30,524 nucleotides of DNA, from assembly GCA_050012355.1 (NCBI GenBank), contig JBEKHI010000048.1, positions 1 through 30,524 on the forward strand, read 5' to 3'. Below are positions 7,473-16,386 of the stretch, one piece after another. The notes below the pieces were generated by a model that worked only from the letters and a program-made list of their open reading frames with translations, was not told the DNA's origin and did no database searches. Position numbers and translations under genes: made by a program. This DNA comes from JBEKHI01 sp050012355. Its GTDB lineage: Bacteria; Actinomycetota; Actinomycetes; Streptosporangiales; Streptosporangiaceae. Position 1 is the first letter of the stretch. Each line of letters begins with the position of its first letter.

Positions 7473-8699
7473 ATGCTGGCATCGGTCAGGTTCTCGAGGC
7501 TCAGGATGCCTCACATCCGGTGGACAATCCAGCTACGCCTGACATTGACCTACGGGATACTTTTCTTCGCCGCCGGAGCGGTTCTGCTGGGAGTCACGTA
7601 CGCGCTGGTCGCGCGCTTCGGCCTGGTTCGCATTCCGCCGCCGCCGCAGCCCTCGGTTCCCAAACTCGGGTCCGGGTCGCTGGGTCTGCCCGAACCACAG
7701 GTAACGACCGACCTCGCGCTTCAACGGGCCGCTGAGCTGCGTGAATTGCTTGTCTCGTCCAGCATCGCGCTCGCCGCGATGACGTTCATCTCCATCGGTC
7801 TCGGCTGGCTAATGGCTCGACGAGCCTTGCGCCCGCTCCGCACGATGATGATCGCCATGAAAGATATCTCGGAACATAATCTCGACCGGCGGCTCAATAT
7901 GGAGGGACCATCGGACGAGATCAAGGGCGTGGCCGATACGTTCGACGGGCTTCTCGGCCGCCTCGGCAGCGCCTTTGAGGCGCAACGGCGGTTCGTCGCC
8001 AACGCCTCACACGAGTTGCGTACACCGCTGACTCTCACGCGCAGCCTGCTCGAGGTTACCCTGGCCGACACCGAAGCGACCAGGACCGACCTCCGGAAGG
8101 TCTGCTACCGGATCTTGGCCAGCAATGAGCAGGAGGAACGGCTTATCGAGGCGTTGCTCACCCTGGCCCGTAGCCAGCGGGGCCTGGATCGCCGTGTTGA
8201 AATCGACCTCGCGGGGGTGACCTCCAAACAGATAGAGGCCGCCCGCCCGTTCGCCTCCAGCCGAGGGTGCCGGATCGAAACGATCCTGTCGCCAGCAGGG
8301 ACGGAGGGTGACCTCCCCCTGATGGAACGACTGATAAGCAACCTGGTCGACAACGCGATGCGCCACAACGTCGCCGATGGCTGGATGCGTATCGAGACTG
8401 GCAACGTGGATGGCCGGCCAACGCTGCGGGTGACGAATTCCGGGCCGGTCATCCCCGCCGAGCAGGCGGAGACGATCTTCCAGCCGTTTCAGCGGCTGCA
8501 CACCGCCCAGCAGGAAGGCGACCAGGATGGCCTTGGCGTGGGTTTGTCCATCGTCGCGGCCATCGTCACGGCGCATAACGCGGAGCTCCGCGTGGTTCCC
8601 CGCGAAGCCGGGGGGCTAGACATCCGAATCGCTTTCCGCCCCGGACCGGGAAGGATCCCTGACTCGCACACCCGGCGTTTCGCCATCGCGACGCCTTAG
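7473..8699 (+). CDS. Two-component sensor histidine kinase (first of two)
   Basis: 408 aa from the ATG at 7473, chosen because CGGGAGG lies 8 bases upstream; a GTG at 7431 in frame is less likely. Two membrane helices (about 21-48 and 93-115) enclose a short, proline-rich outside loop of ~45 residues without cysteines. A HAMP linker follows, then the phosphoacceptor His180 in NASHELRTPL, the N box NLVDNAMRHN (about 290-299), IFQPFQRL and the G box DGLGVGLSI (352-360). It autophosphorylates and would pass phosphate to an OmpR-type regulator; the only one nearby is encoded 63 bases downstream and is already followed by its own overlapping kinase. It resembles that second kinase closely in layout and motifs, so the pair probably arose by duplication. 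Confidence 0.93.
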   Translation: MLASVRFSRLRMPHIRWTIQLRLTLTYGILFFAAGAVLLGVTYALVARFGLVRIPPPPQPSVPKLGSGSLGLPEPQVTTDLALQRAAELRELLVSSSIALAAMTFISIGLGWLMARRALRPLRTMMIAMKDISEHNLDRRLNMEGPSDEIKGVADTFDGLLGRLGSAFEAQRRFVANASHELRTPLTLTRSLLEVTLADTEATRTDLRKVCYRILASNEQEERLIEALLTLARSQRGLDRRVEIDLAGVTSKQIEAARPFASSRGCRIETILSPAGTEGDLPLMERLISNLVDNAMRHNVADGWMRIETGNVDGRPTLRVTNSGPVIPAEQAETIFQPFQRLHTAQQEGDQDGLGVGLSIVAAIVTAHNAELRVVPREAGGLDIRIAFRPGPGRIPDSHTRRFAIATP

Positions 8700-8720
8700 T
8701 GACCGGTGACCCAGGACCCG

Positions 8721-8739
8721 GCGTAACCAGCGCGCAACC
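8721..8739 (+). promoter_or_regulatory. Direct repeat GCGTAACC / GCGCAACC upstream of the response regulator
   Basis: The two copies (8721-8728, 8732-8739) are 11 bases apart, the same spacing and a similar core (GTAACC) as the repeat before the first kinase. A -10-like TATCCA lies at 8743-8748, very close to the start codon at 8763. Confidence 0.5.
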
Positions 8740-8762
8740 CCTTATCCAGGCACACTTGGTAC

Positions 8763-9422
8763 ATGCGTGTGCTTGTGGTTGAGGATGACGCCGAGCTCGG
8801 CCGGGCTATCGCGGCGGGCCTGGAACTGGAGCGGATGGCCGTCGACGTGGCCACCGACGGGAACGCGGGGCTGGAGCGAGCGCTGGTCACCGACTACGAC
8901 GTGGTCGTGCTCGACCGCGACCTGCCCGGGCTGCACGGTGACGAGGTGTGCGCCGCCCTGGTCAAGGCGGGCCGGCGGGCGCGGGTCCTGATGCTCACCG
9001 CGGCCGCGACGATCGAGGACCGGGTCGACGGGCTCAGCCTCGGCGCCGACGACTACCTGCCCAAGCCATTCGCGTTCGCCGAGCTGGTAGCGAGGCTGCG
9101 CGCGCTGCTGCGGCGGGCGCAGCCGGCCATCGCTCCGGTGCTGGAGTCTGGTGACCTGCGACTGGATCCGGCCCGGCGCACGGTAAACCGGGCTGGGCGG
9201 GTACTCGATCTGGGACCGAAGGAGTTCGGCGTGCTCGAACTGCTGCTGAGCGCGCAGGGTCGCGCCGTTTCGGCCGAGGAACTGCTGGAACGGGTCTGGG
9301 ACGAGATGGCCGACCCGTTCAGCACCTCGGTGAAGGTGACGATGAGCAGGCTGCGCCGCAAACTCGGCGACCCGCCGGTCATCGAGACGCTGCCGCAGAC
9401 CGGCTACCGGATCACGTCATGA
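8763..9422 (+). CDS. OmpR/PhoB-family response regulator
   Basis: 219 aa, the normal family length. The receiver domain (1-120) has the acidic pair Asp8/Asp9 in VEDDAELG, phosphoacceptor Asp51 in VVLDRDLPG, Thr79 in LMLTA and Lys101 in YLPKPF. The C-terminal winged helix (about 125-219) ends with VKVTMSRLRRKLG and QTGYRITS, typical of DNA-binding OmpR-type domains. Its stop overlaps the ATG of the second kinase (ATGA), so that kinase is the expected partner. Matching 11-base-spaced repeats before this gene and before the first kinase suggest it regulates both transcripts. Neighbouring targets could include the ABC importer downstream, but no such box was seen there. Confidence 0.95.
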   Translation: MRVLVVEDDAELGRAIAAGLELERMAVDVATDGNAGLERALVTDYDVVVLDRDLPGLHGDEVCAALVKAGRRARVLMLTAAATIEDRVDGLSLGADDYLPKPFAFAELVARLRALLRRAQPAIAPVLESGDLRLDPARRTVNRAGRVLDLGPKEFGVLELLLSAQGRAVSAEELLERVWDEMADPFSTSVKVTMSRLRRKLGDPPVIETLPQTGYRITS

Positions 9423-10642
9423 GCGCGCTCGCCTTTCCCCGGCGTACCGTCCGGCTGCGCCTGACGCTGGTATATCTCGGGCTCTTCGTCGTCTCGGCCG
9501 CCTGCCTGCTGGTCATCACCTACGTGCTGGTGGCGCATCAGCTGAGCGGGGGCTCGGTGCACGAGGTCGGCGTGAGCGTAATCAACGGAAGCTTCAGCAT
9601 CTCTGGCTCTGGGGGCGCGGCGTGCGGCCAGATCACCGGCAGCACGCCGCCGTCCCCAGCGGATCTGACGACGTGTCTGGCGAGCCTGCAGCGACAGACC
9701 AGGGACGCCGCGCTCGATCAGCTGCTCATTGAGTCCGGTGTCGCGCTCGGGATCATGGCGGTGGTCTCGGTCGGACTGGGCTGGCTGATGGCCGGACGGG
9801 TGCTCAGCCCGCTGCGGGTCATCACCGGCGCGGCCCGGCGCATCTCGGCGAGCAACCTGGATCAGCGGATCGGGATGACCGGGCCGGACGACGAGCTCAA
9901 GGAACTCGGCGAGACCTTCGACCAGCTGCTCGGCCGGCTTGAGTCGTCATTCCGCGCGCAGCGGCAGTTCGTGGCGAACGCCTCGCACGAGCTGCGGACG
10001 CCGCTGGCCCGGCAGCGCACCCTGCTCGAGGTCGCGCTGCGACAGCGAGACGCCTCGGCGCGGACACTGCGCGCGGCGTGCGAGCGCGCGCTCGCCGCCG
10101 GCGAGGAATCCGAGCGGCTGATCGACGCGCTGCTCACGCTGGCCAGGAGCGAGCGCGGGCTCGACCGGTTCGACGCGCTGGACCTCGGCCTGCTGGCCGC
10201 CGACGCGCTGACCAACCGGACCGAGGACGTAAAGCTGGTGACCGATCTCAACCCCGCACCCGCGTCAGGCTCGCCCGCGCTGACCGAACGGCTGATCGCC
10301 AACCTGGTGGACAACGCCATCCGGTACAACGTGCCGGGCGGCCAGGTGGAAGTCGCGACCGGAATGCGTGACGGCCGCGCCTTCCTCACGATCCGCAACA
10401 CCGGTCCGATCGTGCCACCGGACCAGGTCGGCCGGCTGTTCCAGCCGTTCCAGCGGCTCGATGGCCACCGCACCCGATCAAGCGCCGGGTCCGGAGAGGG
10501 CCTCGGGCTCGGCCTGGCGATCGTGGCCGCGATCGTCTCTGCCCACCGCGCGCAGCTGCGCGGCACCGCCTGCACCGACGGCGGTCTCCTCATCGACATC
10601 GAGTTTCCCGCGGTCATCGGCGCCCTTGAGCGGGGATCGTAA
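9419..10642 (+). CDS. Two-component sensor histidine kinase (second), coupled to the response regulator
   Basis: 407 aa. Membrane helices at about 13-40 and 104-126 bracket a ~62-residue outside loop holding Cys69 and Cys86, which could form a disulfide; the first kinase lacks them. HAMP is followed by phosphoacceptor His190 in NASHELRTPL, the N box NLVDNAIRYN, LFQPFQRL and the G box GEGLGLGLAI. The ATG overlaps the regulator stop, giving translational coupling in a conventional regulator-kinase pair. Similarity to the first kinase is high in the kinase core and membrane helices but poor in the outside loop, so the two likely sense different inputs and converge on one regulator. Confidence 0.94.
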   Translation: MSALAFPRRTVRLRLTLVYLGLFVVSAACLLVITYVLVAHQLSGGSVHEVGVSVINGSFSISGSGGAACGQITGSTPPSPADLTTCLASLQRQTRDAALDQLLIESGVALGIMAVVSVGLGWLMAGRVLSPLRVITGAARRISASNLDQRIGMTGPDDELKELGETFDQLLGRLESSFRAQRQFVANASHELRTPLARQRTLLEVALRQRDASARTLRAACERALAAGEESERLIDALLTLARSERGLDRFDALDLGLLAADALTNRTEDVKLVTDLNPAPASGSPALTERLIANLVDNAIRYNVPGGQVEVATGMRDGRAFLTIRNTGPIVPPDQVGRLFQPFQRLDGHRTRSSAGSGEGLGLGLAIVAAIVSAHRAQLRGTACTDGGLLIDIEFPAVIGALERGS

Positions 10643-10651
10643 GAGCATTAC

Positions 10652-10685
10652 ACAAAATTCTGTTGACTTGTACAAAATTTACAAT
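10652..10685 (+). promoter_or_regulatory. AT-rich promoter of the ABC importer with two ACAAAATT boxes
   Basis: ACAAAATT occurs at 10652-10659 and 10672-10679, 20 bases apart; the second abuts a -10-like TACAAT (10680-10685). The same 8-mer occurs at the iclR divergent promoter and before the permease gene at 24.1 kb, which suggests control by the IclR protein. Confidence 0.5.
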
Positions 10686-10761
10686 TTAGGTATTGAGCTG
10701 CGCCGCGCGGCTGGCATACGTTGCCGCTGTGCAGCCCAGATGCGTTCGTTACTTCCGCGAT

Positions 10762-12564
10762 GTGATCACACGGGTATTGCTCGTAACGCTCCTCGCGGCG
10801 CTCGCCGCGGTCCCGTCAGCGGCCTCGGCAGGGACCAGCAGCTCCAGCGGAGGATCGACACTACGGGTGGCGGCCGACACGTCGTTCTCGACGTTCAACC
10901 CGTTCCTGGCCTACTTCGCCGGCGACCTCGAGGTCCTCGACGCCATCTACCCGACGCTCACCACCCCGTCGCAAAGCGGCGAGCCTGAACCCTACCTGGC
11001 CACCAAGTGGACGGTCTCCGCGAACCATCTCGCCTGGACGTTCACCATCCGGAGCGGCCTGAAGTGGTCGGACGGGACACCGCTGACCGCCGCCGACATC
11101 GCCTGGACCTACCACCTGATCATGACGAACCCGGCGGCGGGCACCGCGAACGGGGCACTCGTGGGCAGCTTCGCCAGCGTCACCGCGCCCAACGCGACCA
11201 CGCTGGTGATCAAGACCAGCTCCCCGGTGTCGGACCTGCTGTCCACCGGCGCCACCATCCCCGTCGTCCCAGAACACGTCTGGGCCGCCCAGGTGAAGAA
11301 CCTGTCGAGCTTCCGGAACATGAGCTCGTTCCCGGTGGTCGGCTACGGGCCGTGGACGCTCACCGGATACGTGCCCGACCAGTACGCGACGCTCACCGCG
11401 AACAAGGACTTCTACGCCGACGCGCCCGCGTACCAGACGCTGGTCGTGCAGTATTACAGCGACTCCGACGCGGCGGTCGACGCGCTGCGCACCGGGCAAC
11501 TCGACGAGATCGACGTGCTCAGCGCCACCCAGTACGACTCGTTGCGCGGTTCGAAGAGCGTCAGCGTCTACGCGACTGAGTCCAACATCTGGGACGCGAT
11601 CGAGCTGAACACCGGCGCGCACACTCAGAACGGCACGAAGTTCGGCAACGGCAACCCGGCGCTGGCCGACCCGGTGGTGCGCAAGGCGATCGCGCTGGCG
11701 ATCAACCGGAGAGAACTCGTGTCCAAGGTGCTGGACGGCCTCGGCGTCACCGGGGCCGGCTACCTGCCGCCCTCCTGGCCACAATGGTGGTGGACGCCAC
11801 CCGCCAGCGAGCTGGAGGGCTACAACCCGGCGGAGGCGGACCAGCTGCTGACCGCGGCCGGGTTCAAGATGGGTCCTGGCGGGGTGCGCATCGACCCGAA
11901 GACACACCAGCCGCTCACCTTCCGGCTCGGCATTCACTCCGACGAGATCACCGACTCGGAGATAGCCCCGTACCTGGTGGAGTGGCTGGCGGCCATCGGG
12001 ATCAAGCTGAACGTCCAGTCGATGAGCTTCACCCAGCTCAACACCGTGCTCCCCGAGGGCGACTGGGACATCCTGATGGATAGCTGGAACGTCCCCACCA
12101 ACGACCCGGCCTACCTGCTCAGCGTGCAGACCTGCGGCACGCTGCCGACCTCGCAATCCACCCCGGGGAACACCGACGCGTTCTTCTGCGACCCGTCCTA
12201 CGACAAGCTGTATGACCAGCAGTTCACCGACTTCAGCGAGCCAGCGCGGGCCCAGACCGTCGACGCCATGCAGAACATCCTGTACCAGGCGAACACCGAC
12301 ATCATCCTGTACTACTCCGACAACCTGCAGGCGGTGCGCACCAGCTCGGTCAGTGACTTCATGTTCGGAAAGCAGGATTCCGCCGGGCTCTACCCGGTGC
12401 AGAACGACCTCATCAACTGGGACCTGGCCAAGCCGGTCGCCGCCGCCGCGGGCGGCTCCAGCACCGGGCTGGTCATCGGGATCCCGATCGCCGCGATCGT
12501 GATCATCGGGCTCGGGGTGCTCGTCGTGGTGCGCCGCCGCGGCACCGCCGGAGATCGGGAGTGA
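10762..12564 (+). CDS. ABC transporter substrate-binding protein, family 5 (peptide/nickel type), with C-terminal membrane anchor
   Basis: 600 aa from the GTG at 10762, chosen because it gives a clean signal peptide (MITRVLLVTLLAALAAV, cleavage after ASA near residue 23). In-frame TTG 10693 and GTG 10729 are alternatives, and none has a good ribosome site. The SBP_bac_5 fold is evident from FNPFLAYFAGDLEVLDAIYP, PYLATKW, WTFTIRSGLKWSDGTPLTA, GYGPWTLTGY, VRKAIALAINR and GDWDILMDSW. It captures oligopeptides or similar solutes outside the cell. Unusually, there is no lipobox cysteine; instead a hydrophobic segment near the end (LVIGIPIAAIVIIGLGVLVV) followed by RRR should tether it to the membrane. 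Its stop overlaps the first permease (GTGA). Confidence 0.9.
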   Translation: MITRVLLVTLLAALAAVPSAASAGTSSSSGGSTLRVAADTSFSTFNPFLAYFAGDLEVLDAIYPTLTTPSQSGEPEPYLATKWTVSANHLAWTFTIRSGLKWSDGTPLTAADIAWTYHLIMTNPAAGTANGALVGSFASVTAPNATTLVIKTSSPVSDLLSTGATIPVVPEHVWAAQVKNLSSFRNMSSFPVVGYGPWTLTGYVPDQYATLTANKDFYADAPAYQTLVVQYYSDSDAAVDALRTGQLDEIDVLSATQYDSLRGSKSVSVYATESNIWDAIELNTGAHTQNGTKFGNGNPALADPVVRKAIALAINRRELVSKVLDGLGVTGAGYLPPSWPQWWWTPPASELEGYNPAEADQLLTAAGFKMGPGGVRIDPKTHQPLTFRLGIHSDEITDSEIAPYLVEWLAAIGIKLNVQSMSFTQLNTVLPEGDWDILMDSWNVPTNDPAYLLSVQTCGTLPTSQSTPGNTDAFFCDPSYDKLYDQQFTDFSEPARAQTVDAMQNILYQANTDIILYYSDNLQAVRTSSVSDFMFGKQDSAGLYPVQNDLINWDLAKPVAAAAGGSSTGLVIGIPIAAIVIIGLGVLVVVRRRGTAGDRE

Positions 12565-13553
12565 CCAGCGACACCGCGGTCTACCTGGCACGGAAGATCG
12601 GCGGCGCGGTGGTCAGCTTCGCCGTGCTGCTGGTAATCGGGTTCGTCATCTTCAGCCTGATCCCGGCGAACCCGCTGGAAACGCTGACTAGGGGCCGCGC
12701 GGTCAGCGCGGCCCAGCTCGCGTTCCTGCGCCAGGAACTCGGCCTGAACCAGCCCGTCCTTGAGCGGTTCTGGAGCTTTGCCTGGAACACGCTGCACGGG
12801 AACCTCGGCTACTCCTGGCAGTTCCAGACGCCGGTCGCGACGCTGATCGGGCAACGGCTGTGGCCGACGCTGCTGCTCACCGGGTCGGCCATGATCGTGT
12901 CGCTGATAGCGGGGCTGTGGCTCGGCGTGCGCAGCGGATGGCGTCCCGGCAGCCCGCTGGACCGGGTCGCTACCGGGGTGTCGCTCACGTTCTGGTCAGT
13001 GCCCACGTTCTGGCTCGGGTTGATCCTCTTGTCGCTGCTGGCCGTGGGTGTGGGCCCGGTACCGGCGCTGTTCCCGGCGGGCGGCATGTCCACGCCCGGC
13101 ACACCCGGCGGGCTCGCGCCGTCGCACATCCTCGACGTGGCCAGGCACCTGGTGCTGCCCTGCCTGACCCTGTCCCTGGTGATCTTCGCCCAGTACGTGA
13201 CGATCATGCGGTCCTCGGTGATCGACGAACTCGGCAGCCCGTACCTGCTCACCGCCCGGGCCAAGGGACTGCGCGACGCGCAGGTGCGACGCGACCACGC
13301 GGTGCCGAACGCGCTGCTGCCCACCGTCACCGTGATCTTCCTCCAGCTCGGCGGGCTGGTCACCGGGGCGATCACGGTGGAGACCGTGTTCTCCTGGCCG
13401 GGCCTGGGCTATCTCACCTACCAGGCGCTGCAGATCCCCGATCTGCCGCTGCTTGAAGGGACGTTCATCGTGTTCAGCGCCTCGGTGATCGTGATGAACA
13501 CGCTCGCCGACATCGTCTATCGCTACCTCGATCCCCGGGTGAGGCGGCAGTGA
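12561..13553 (+). CDS. ABC transporter permease, DppB/OppB type
   Basis: 330 aa, GTG start overlapping the upstream TGA. An N-terminal helix (about 12-35), the conserved LGLNQPVLERFW segment, and about five more membrane helices are present. The EAA-type cytoplasmic loop that docks the ATPase reads YLLTARAKGLRDAQVRRDHAVPNALLP, and ETVFSWPGLG follows as usual in this family. It forms half of the membrane channel with the next gene. The loop has the canonical ARAKGL core, so transport function looks intact. Confidence 0.93.
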   Translation: MTSDTAVYLARKIGGAVVSFAVLLVIGFVIFSLIPANPLETLTRGRAVSAAQLAFLRQELGLNQPVLERFWSFAWNTLHGNLGYSWQFQTPVATLIGQRLWPTLLLTGSAMIVSLIAGLWLGVRSGWRPGSPLDRVATGVSLTFWSVPTFWLGLILLSLLAVGVGPVPALFPAGGMSTPGTPGGLAPSHILDVARHLVLPCLTLSLVIFAQYVTIMRSSVIDELGSPYLLTARAKGLRDAQVRRDHAVPNALLPTVTVIFLQLGGLVTGAITVETVFSWPGLGYLTYQALQIPDLPLLEGTFIVFSASVIVMNTLADIVYRYLDPRVRRQ

Positions 13554-14434
13554 CGGCCGTGGTCGCGGGCGCGCCGTCGCGGCTCGAGCCGGTGCGCCGG
13601 TTCGGCCGCCAGTTCGCCACCATCCCCGGCGGCGTGGCCGGGCTGGTCATACTGGTCGCGGTGACCGCCCTGGCTCTGGCCTCCCCGCTGTTCATCCATT
13701 CGTCGGATCTCAGCGTGGTGAACGCCTCGGGTCCGTCGCTGTCCCCGCCCAGCTGGAGATATTGGCTCGGCACGGATCAGCCCGGTCGTTCTGTCCTATT
13801 GCTTGTTATCTGGGGCGCACGGCCGTCACTGGCGATCGGGGTGATCGCCACCCTCTGCACGGTCTGCATCGGCGCGGTGATCGGCCTGCTCGCCGGGCAC
13901 CTCGGCGGGCTGTCAGGACGGGCGCTGATGGCGGTGACCGACTGGTTCATCGCGCTCCCCCAGCTACCGCTGGCCATCGCCCTGGCCGCGGTGCTCGGCC
14001 AAGGCGACGCGTCGATCACCATCGCGATCGCGGTGACCTCGTGGACCACCACCGCGAGGATCGTCCGGGCGCAGACGCTGGCGGTCGAGGCGCGCCCGTT
14101 CGTGGAGCGGGCGCACGCCCTCGGCGCCGGGCACCGGCAGGTCGTACTGCGCCACGTGCTGCCGAACGTCGCGCCGCTCATCCTGGTGTCCAGCACGCTG
14201 ACCGTGGCCAGCGCGATCTTGTCCGAGACCACGCTGGCGTTCCTCGGCCTCGGCAACCCCACCGATGTGTCCTGGGGGGCGATGCTCAACCAGGCGGTCG
14301 GGCAGGGCGCCGTGACCAGGGGCGCCTGGTGGTACCTGCTGCCGCCTGGTGTCGCTATCCTCCTGGTCGTGCTCGGCTTCACGCTGTGCGGCCGGGCGAT
14401 CGAGGCCGTGCTCAACCCGCGGGCGGTGAGATGA
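13550..14434 (+). CDS. ABC transporter permease, DppC/OppC type
   Basis: 294 aa, GTG start overlapping the previous TGA. An N-terminal helix (about 24-47) is followed by WLGTDQPGRSVLLLVIWGARPSL, the family signature where DDDGRD is more usual, and five further helices. The EAA loop reads FVERAHALGAGHRQVVLRHVLPN; LSETTLAFLGLGNP and SWGAMLNQA complete the match. It pairs with the DppB-type permease. Stop overlaps the ATPase start (ATGA). The adjoining genes and unbroken overlaps argue for one polycistronic mRNA. Confidence 0.93.
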   Translation: MTAVVAGAPSRLEPVRRFGRQFATIPGGVAGLVILVAVTALALASPLFIHSSDLSVVNASGPSLSPPSWRYWLGTDQPGRSVLLLVIWGARPSLAIGVIATLCTVCIGAVIGLLAGHLGGLSGRALMAVTDWFIALPQLPLAIALAAVLGQGDASITIAIAVTSWTTTARIVRAQTLAVEARPFVERAHALGAGHRQVVLRHVLPNVAPLILVSSTLTVASAILSETTLAFLGLGNPTDVSWGAMLNQAVGQGAVTRGAWWYLLPPGVAILLVVLGFTLCGRAIEAVLNPRAVR

Positions 14435-16386
14435 CGACGCTGCTTGACGTGCGGAACCTGTCGGTCAGCTACGGTACGACCCCGGCGGTGCGCGACGTGA
14501 GCTTCTCGCTGGCCGCCGGGCAGGTGATGGGTATCGCCGGCGAATCGGGTTCCGGCAAGACCACCACGGGCCTGGCGCTGCTCCGGCTGCTGCCGTCGAC
14601 CGCCGCCGTCAGCGGCGAGGTGGTGTTCCGCGGTGAGCACCTGGAATCGGCGAGCTGGGGACGGTTGCGCGCGGTTCGCTGGGCAGGCGCGTCGATGGTG
14701 TTCCAGGGTGCGATGAGCGGGCTCAACCCGGTGCGCACCGTCGGGGCTCAGATCTGCGAGCCGATCATGCTGCACTCCAAGGCAGGCCGCCGCACCGCCA
14801 TGACGCGGGCCGCGGAACTGCTGGACAGCGTGGGTGTCCCCGCCAGCAGGCGGGCCAGTTACCCGCACGAGCTGTCCGGCGGCCAGCGGCAGCGGGTCAT
14901 GATCGCGATGGCGCTGGCCTGCGACCCGGACCTGGTGATCGCCGATGAGCCAACCACCGCCCTCGACGTCATCGTCCAGGCGCAGATCCTGAGCCTGCTC
15001 GCGGACCGGGTCCGCGAGGCACGGATCGGGATGATCATGATCAGCCACGATCTCGCCGTGCTCGGCGACTGCTGCGACCGGCTCGCGGTGATGTACGCCG
15101 GGCGGATGGTGGAGTCCGGGCCCGCGAGCGAGGTCATCACCGCCGCGCGACATCCCTATACCCGGCTGCTGTGCCGCGCGTTCCCGCGGCTTGGCGACCC
15201 GGCCTCGCGGCTGGCACCGGCCGGGTTGCCCGGCGAGCAACCGCCCGCTGACCTGGCCGGCTGTCCGTTCGCGCCGCGCTGCCCGGACGTGCTGCCGGAA
15301 TGCCGCAGCGCCGAGGTGGCCCTGGTCCCGGTCGGCACCGGACGCGAGTCTGCCTGTATCCGGGACGCGGACCTTGCAGTTTCCGCAGAAGCCGTGAAAC
15401 CCGCTCCCGCAGCCGCGGCCGCGACGTCATTCGCGCCGGTGCTGGCTGCGAGCGGGCTGCGGGTGACGTTCCCGTCGCGGTTCGGCGGCGGCGTGGCGCG
15501 CGCGGTCGACGACGTGAACCTCGAGGTGCGGCCAGGCGAGATCCTCGCGCTGATCGGTGAGTCCGGGTGCGGGAAGTCCACGCTGTGCCGTGCCCTGGTC
15601 GGCCTGGCCCGTCCCGCGGAAGGCGAGATCCGGTACGACGGCCAGCCGCTCAGGTACTCGCCGAAGGCGCTCAAGCGGCATCGGCGGGCGGTGCAGCTTG
15701 TGCTGCAGGACCCAGGCGGCTCGCTCAACCCGCGGCAGAACGTCTTCGACGCGGTCGCCGAGGGTCCCCGGCTGCACGGCATGCGGGACGGGCTCACCCA
15801 CCGGGTGCACGACGCGCTCTCCCGCGCCGGGCTGCGCCCGCCCGCCGAGTTCTACGCGCGCTACCCGCACGAGCTGTCCGGCGGCCAGCAGCAGCGGGTG
15901 CTGATCGCCGGCGCGCTCGCCCTCGACCCCGCCGTGCTGGTGGCCGACGAGCCGGTGTCCTCGCTGGACGCCTCGGTGCGCGGCGAGATCCTCCGGCTGA
16001 TACTCGACCTGCGCGCGCAGCTGTCACTCGCCGCCGTCATCGTCAGCCACGACCTGGGCCTGGCGTGGAACGTCGCCGACCGGGTGGCGGTAATGTACCT
16101 GGGCAGGATGGTCGAGTCGGGACCGGTCGCCGACGTGCTGCTCAACCCGAAACATCCGTACACCAAGGCCCTGGTCTCGGTGGCCGCCGACCCCGGCGCG
16201 CGGGCCCCGCTAGCCGGCGAGGCGCCGGATCCCGCCGCGATCCCGCGCGGCTGCCGGTTCCATCCTCGGTGCCCACGGTTCGCCGCCCTCGACAGCGGCG
16301 ACACCCGGTGCTCCACCGAGGACGTACCGGTGCTGCTGGCCGAACCTGGGCACCTGGCCGCTTGCCATCTTGTGGAGGTCGCGTGA
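14431..16386 (+). CDS. Fused double ATPase of a peptide-type ABC importer (DppD-DppF fusion)
   Basis: 651 aa from the ATG overlapping the DppC-type stop; longer upstream frames are read-through of the permease in another frame. Two complete ATPase units lie in tandem. Unit 1 (about 1-310) has Walker A GESGSGKTT, signature LSGGQRQR, Walker B LVIADEP and switch HD in ISHDL. Unit 2 (about 335-650) has GESGCGKST, LSGGQQQR, VLVADEP and VSHDL. Each ends in the family's oligopeptide C-terminal extension with its cysteine cluster (CPFAPRCPDVLPEC; CRFHPRCP). An Ala/Pro-rich linker joins them. It energises the importer. Fusion of the two ATPases is common in actinomycetes and fixes 1:1 stoichiometry. 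Confidence 0.95.
   Translation: MTTLLDVRNLSVSYGTTPAVRDVSFSLAAGQVMGIAGESGSGKTTTGLALLRLLPSTAAVSGEVVFRGEHLESASWGRLRAVRWAGASMVFQGAMSGLNPVRTVGAQICEPIMLHSKAGRRTAMTRAAELLDSVGVPASRRASYPHELSGGQRQRVMIAMALACDPDLVIADEPTTALDVIVQAQILSLLADRVREARIGMIMISHDLAVLGDCCDRLAVMYAGRMVESGPASEVITAARHPYTRLLCRAFPRLGDPASRLAPAGLPGEQPPADLAGCPFAPRCPDVLPECRSAEVALVPVGTGRESACIRDADLAVSAEAVKPAPAAAAATSFAPVLAASGLRVTFPSRFGGGVARAVDDVNLEVRPGEILALIGESGCGKSTLCRALVGLARPAEGEIRYDGQPLRYSPKALKRHRRAVQLVLQDPGGSLNPRQNVFDAVAEGPRLHGMRDGLTHRVHDALSRAGLRPPAEFYARYPHELSGGQQQRVLIAGALALDPAVLVADEPVSSLDASVRGEILRLILDLRAQLSLAAVIVSHDLGLAWNVADRVAVMYLGRMVESGPVADVLLNPKHPYTKALVSVAADPGARAPLAGEAPDPAAIPRGCRFHPRCPRFAALDSGDTRCSTEDVPVLLAEPGHLAACHLVEVA

Noticed and set aside
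10693..10761. TTG at 10693 as start of the binding protein
   Set aside because: It would add 23 residues before a good signal peptide and lacks a ribosome site; a leaderless start there is possible but less likely than GTG 10762.
10861..12591. Long minus-strand open frames opposite the binding protein (and 13777-15240 opposite the permease/ATPase)
   Set aside because: Shadow frames caused by GC-rich codons; the plus-strand genes have full family motifs and overlapping starts and stops.
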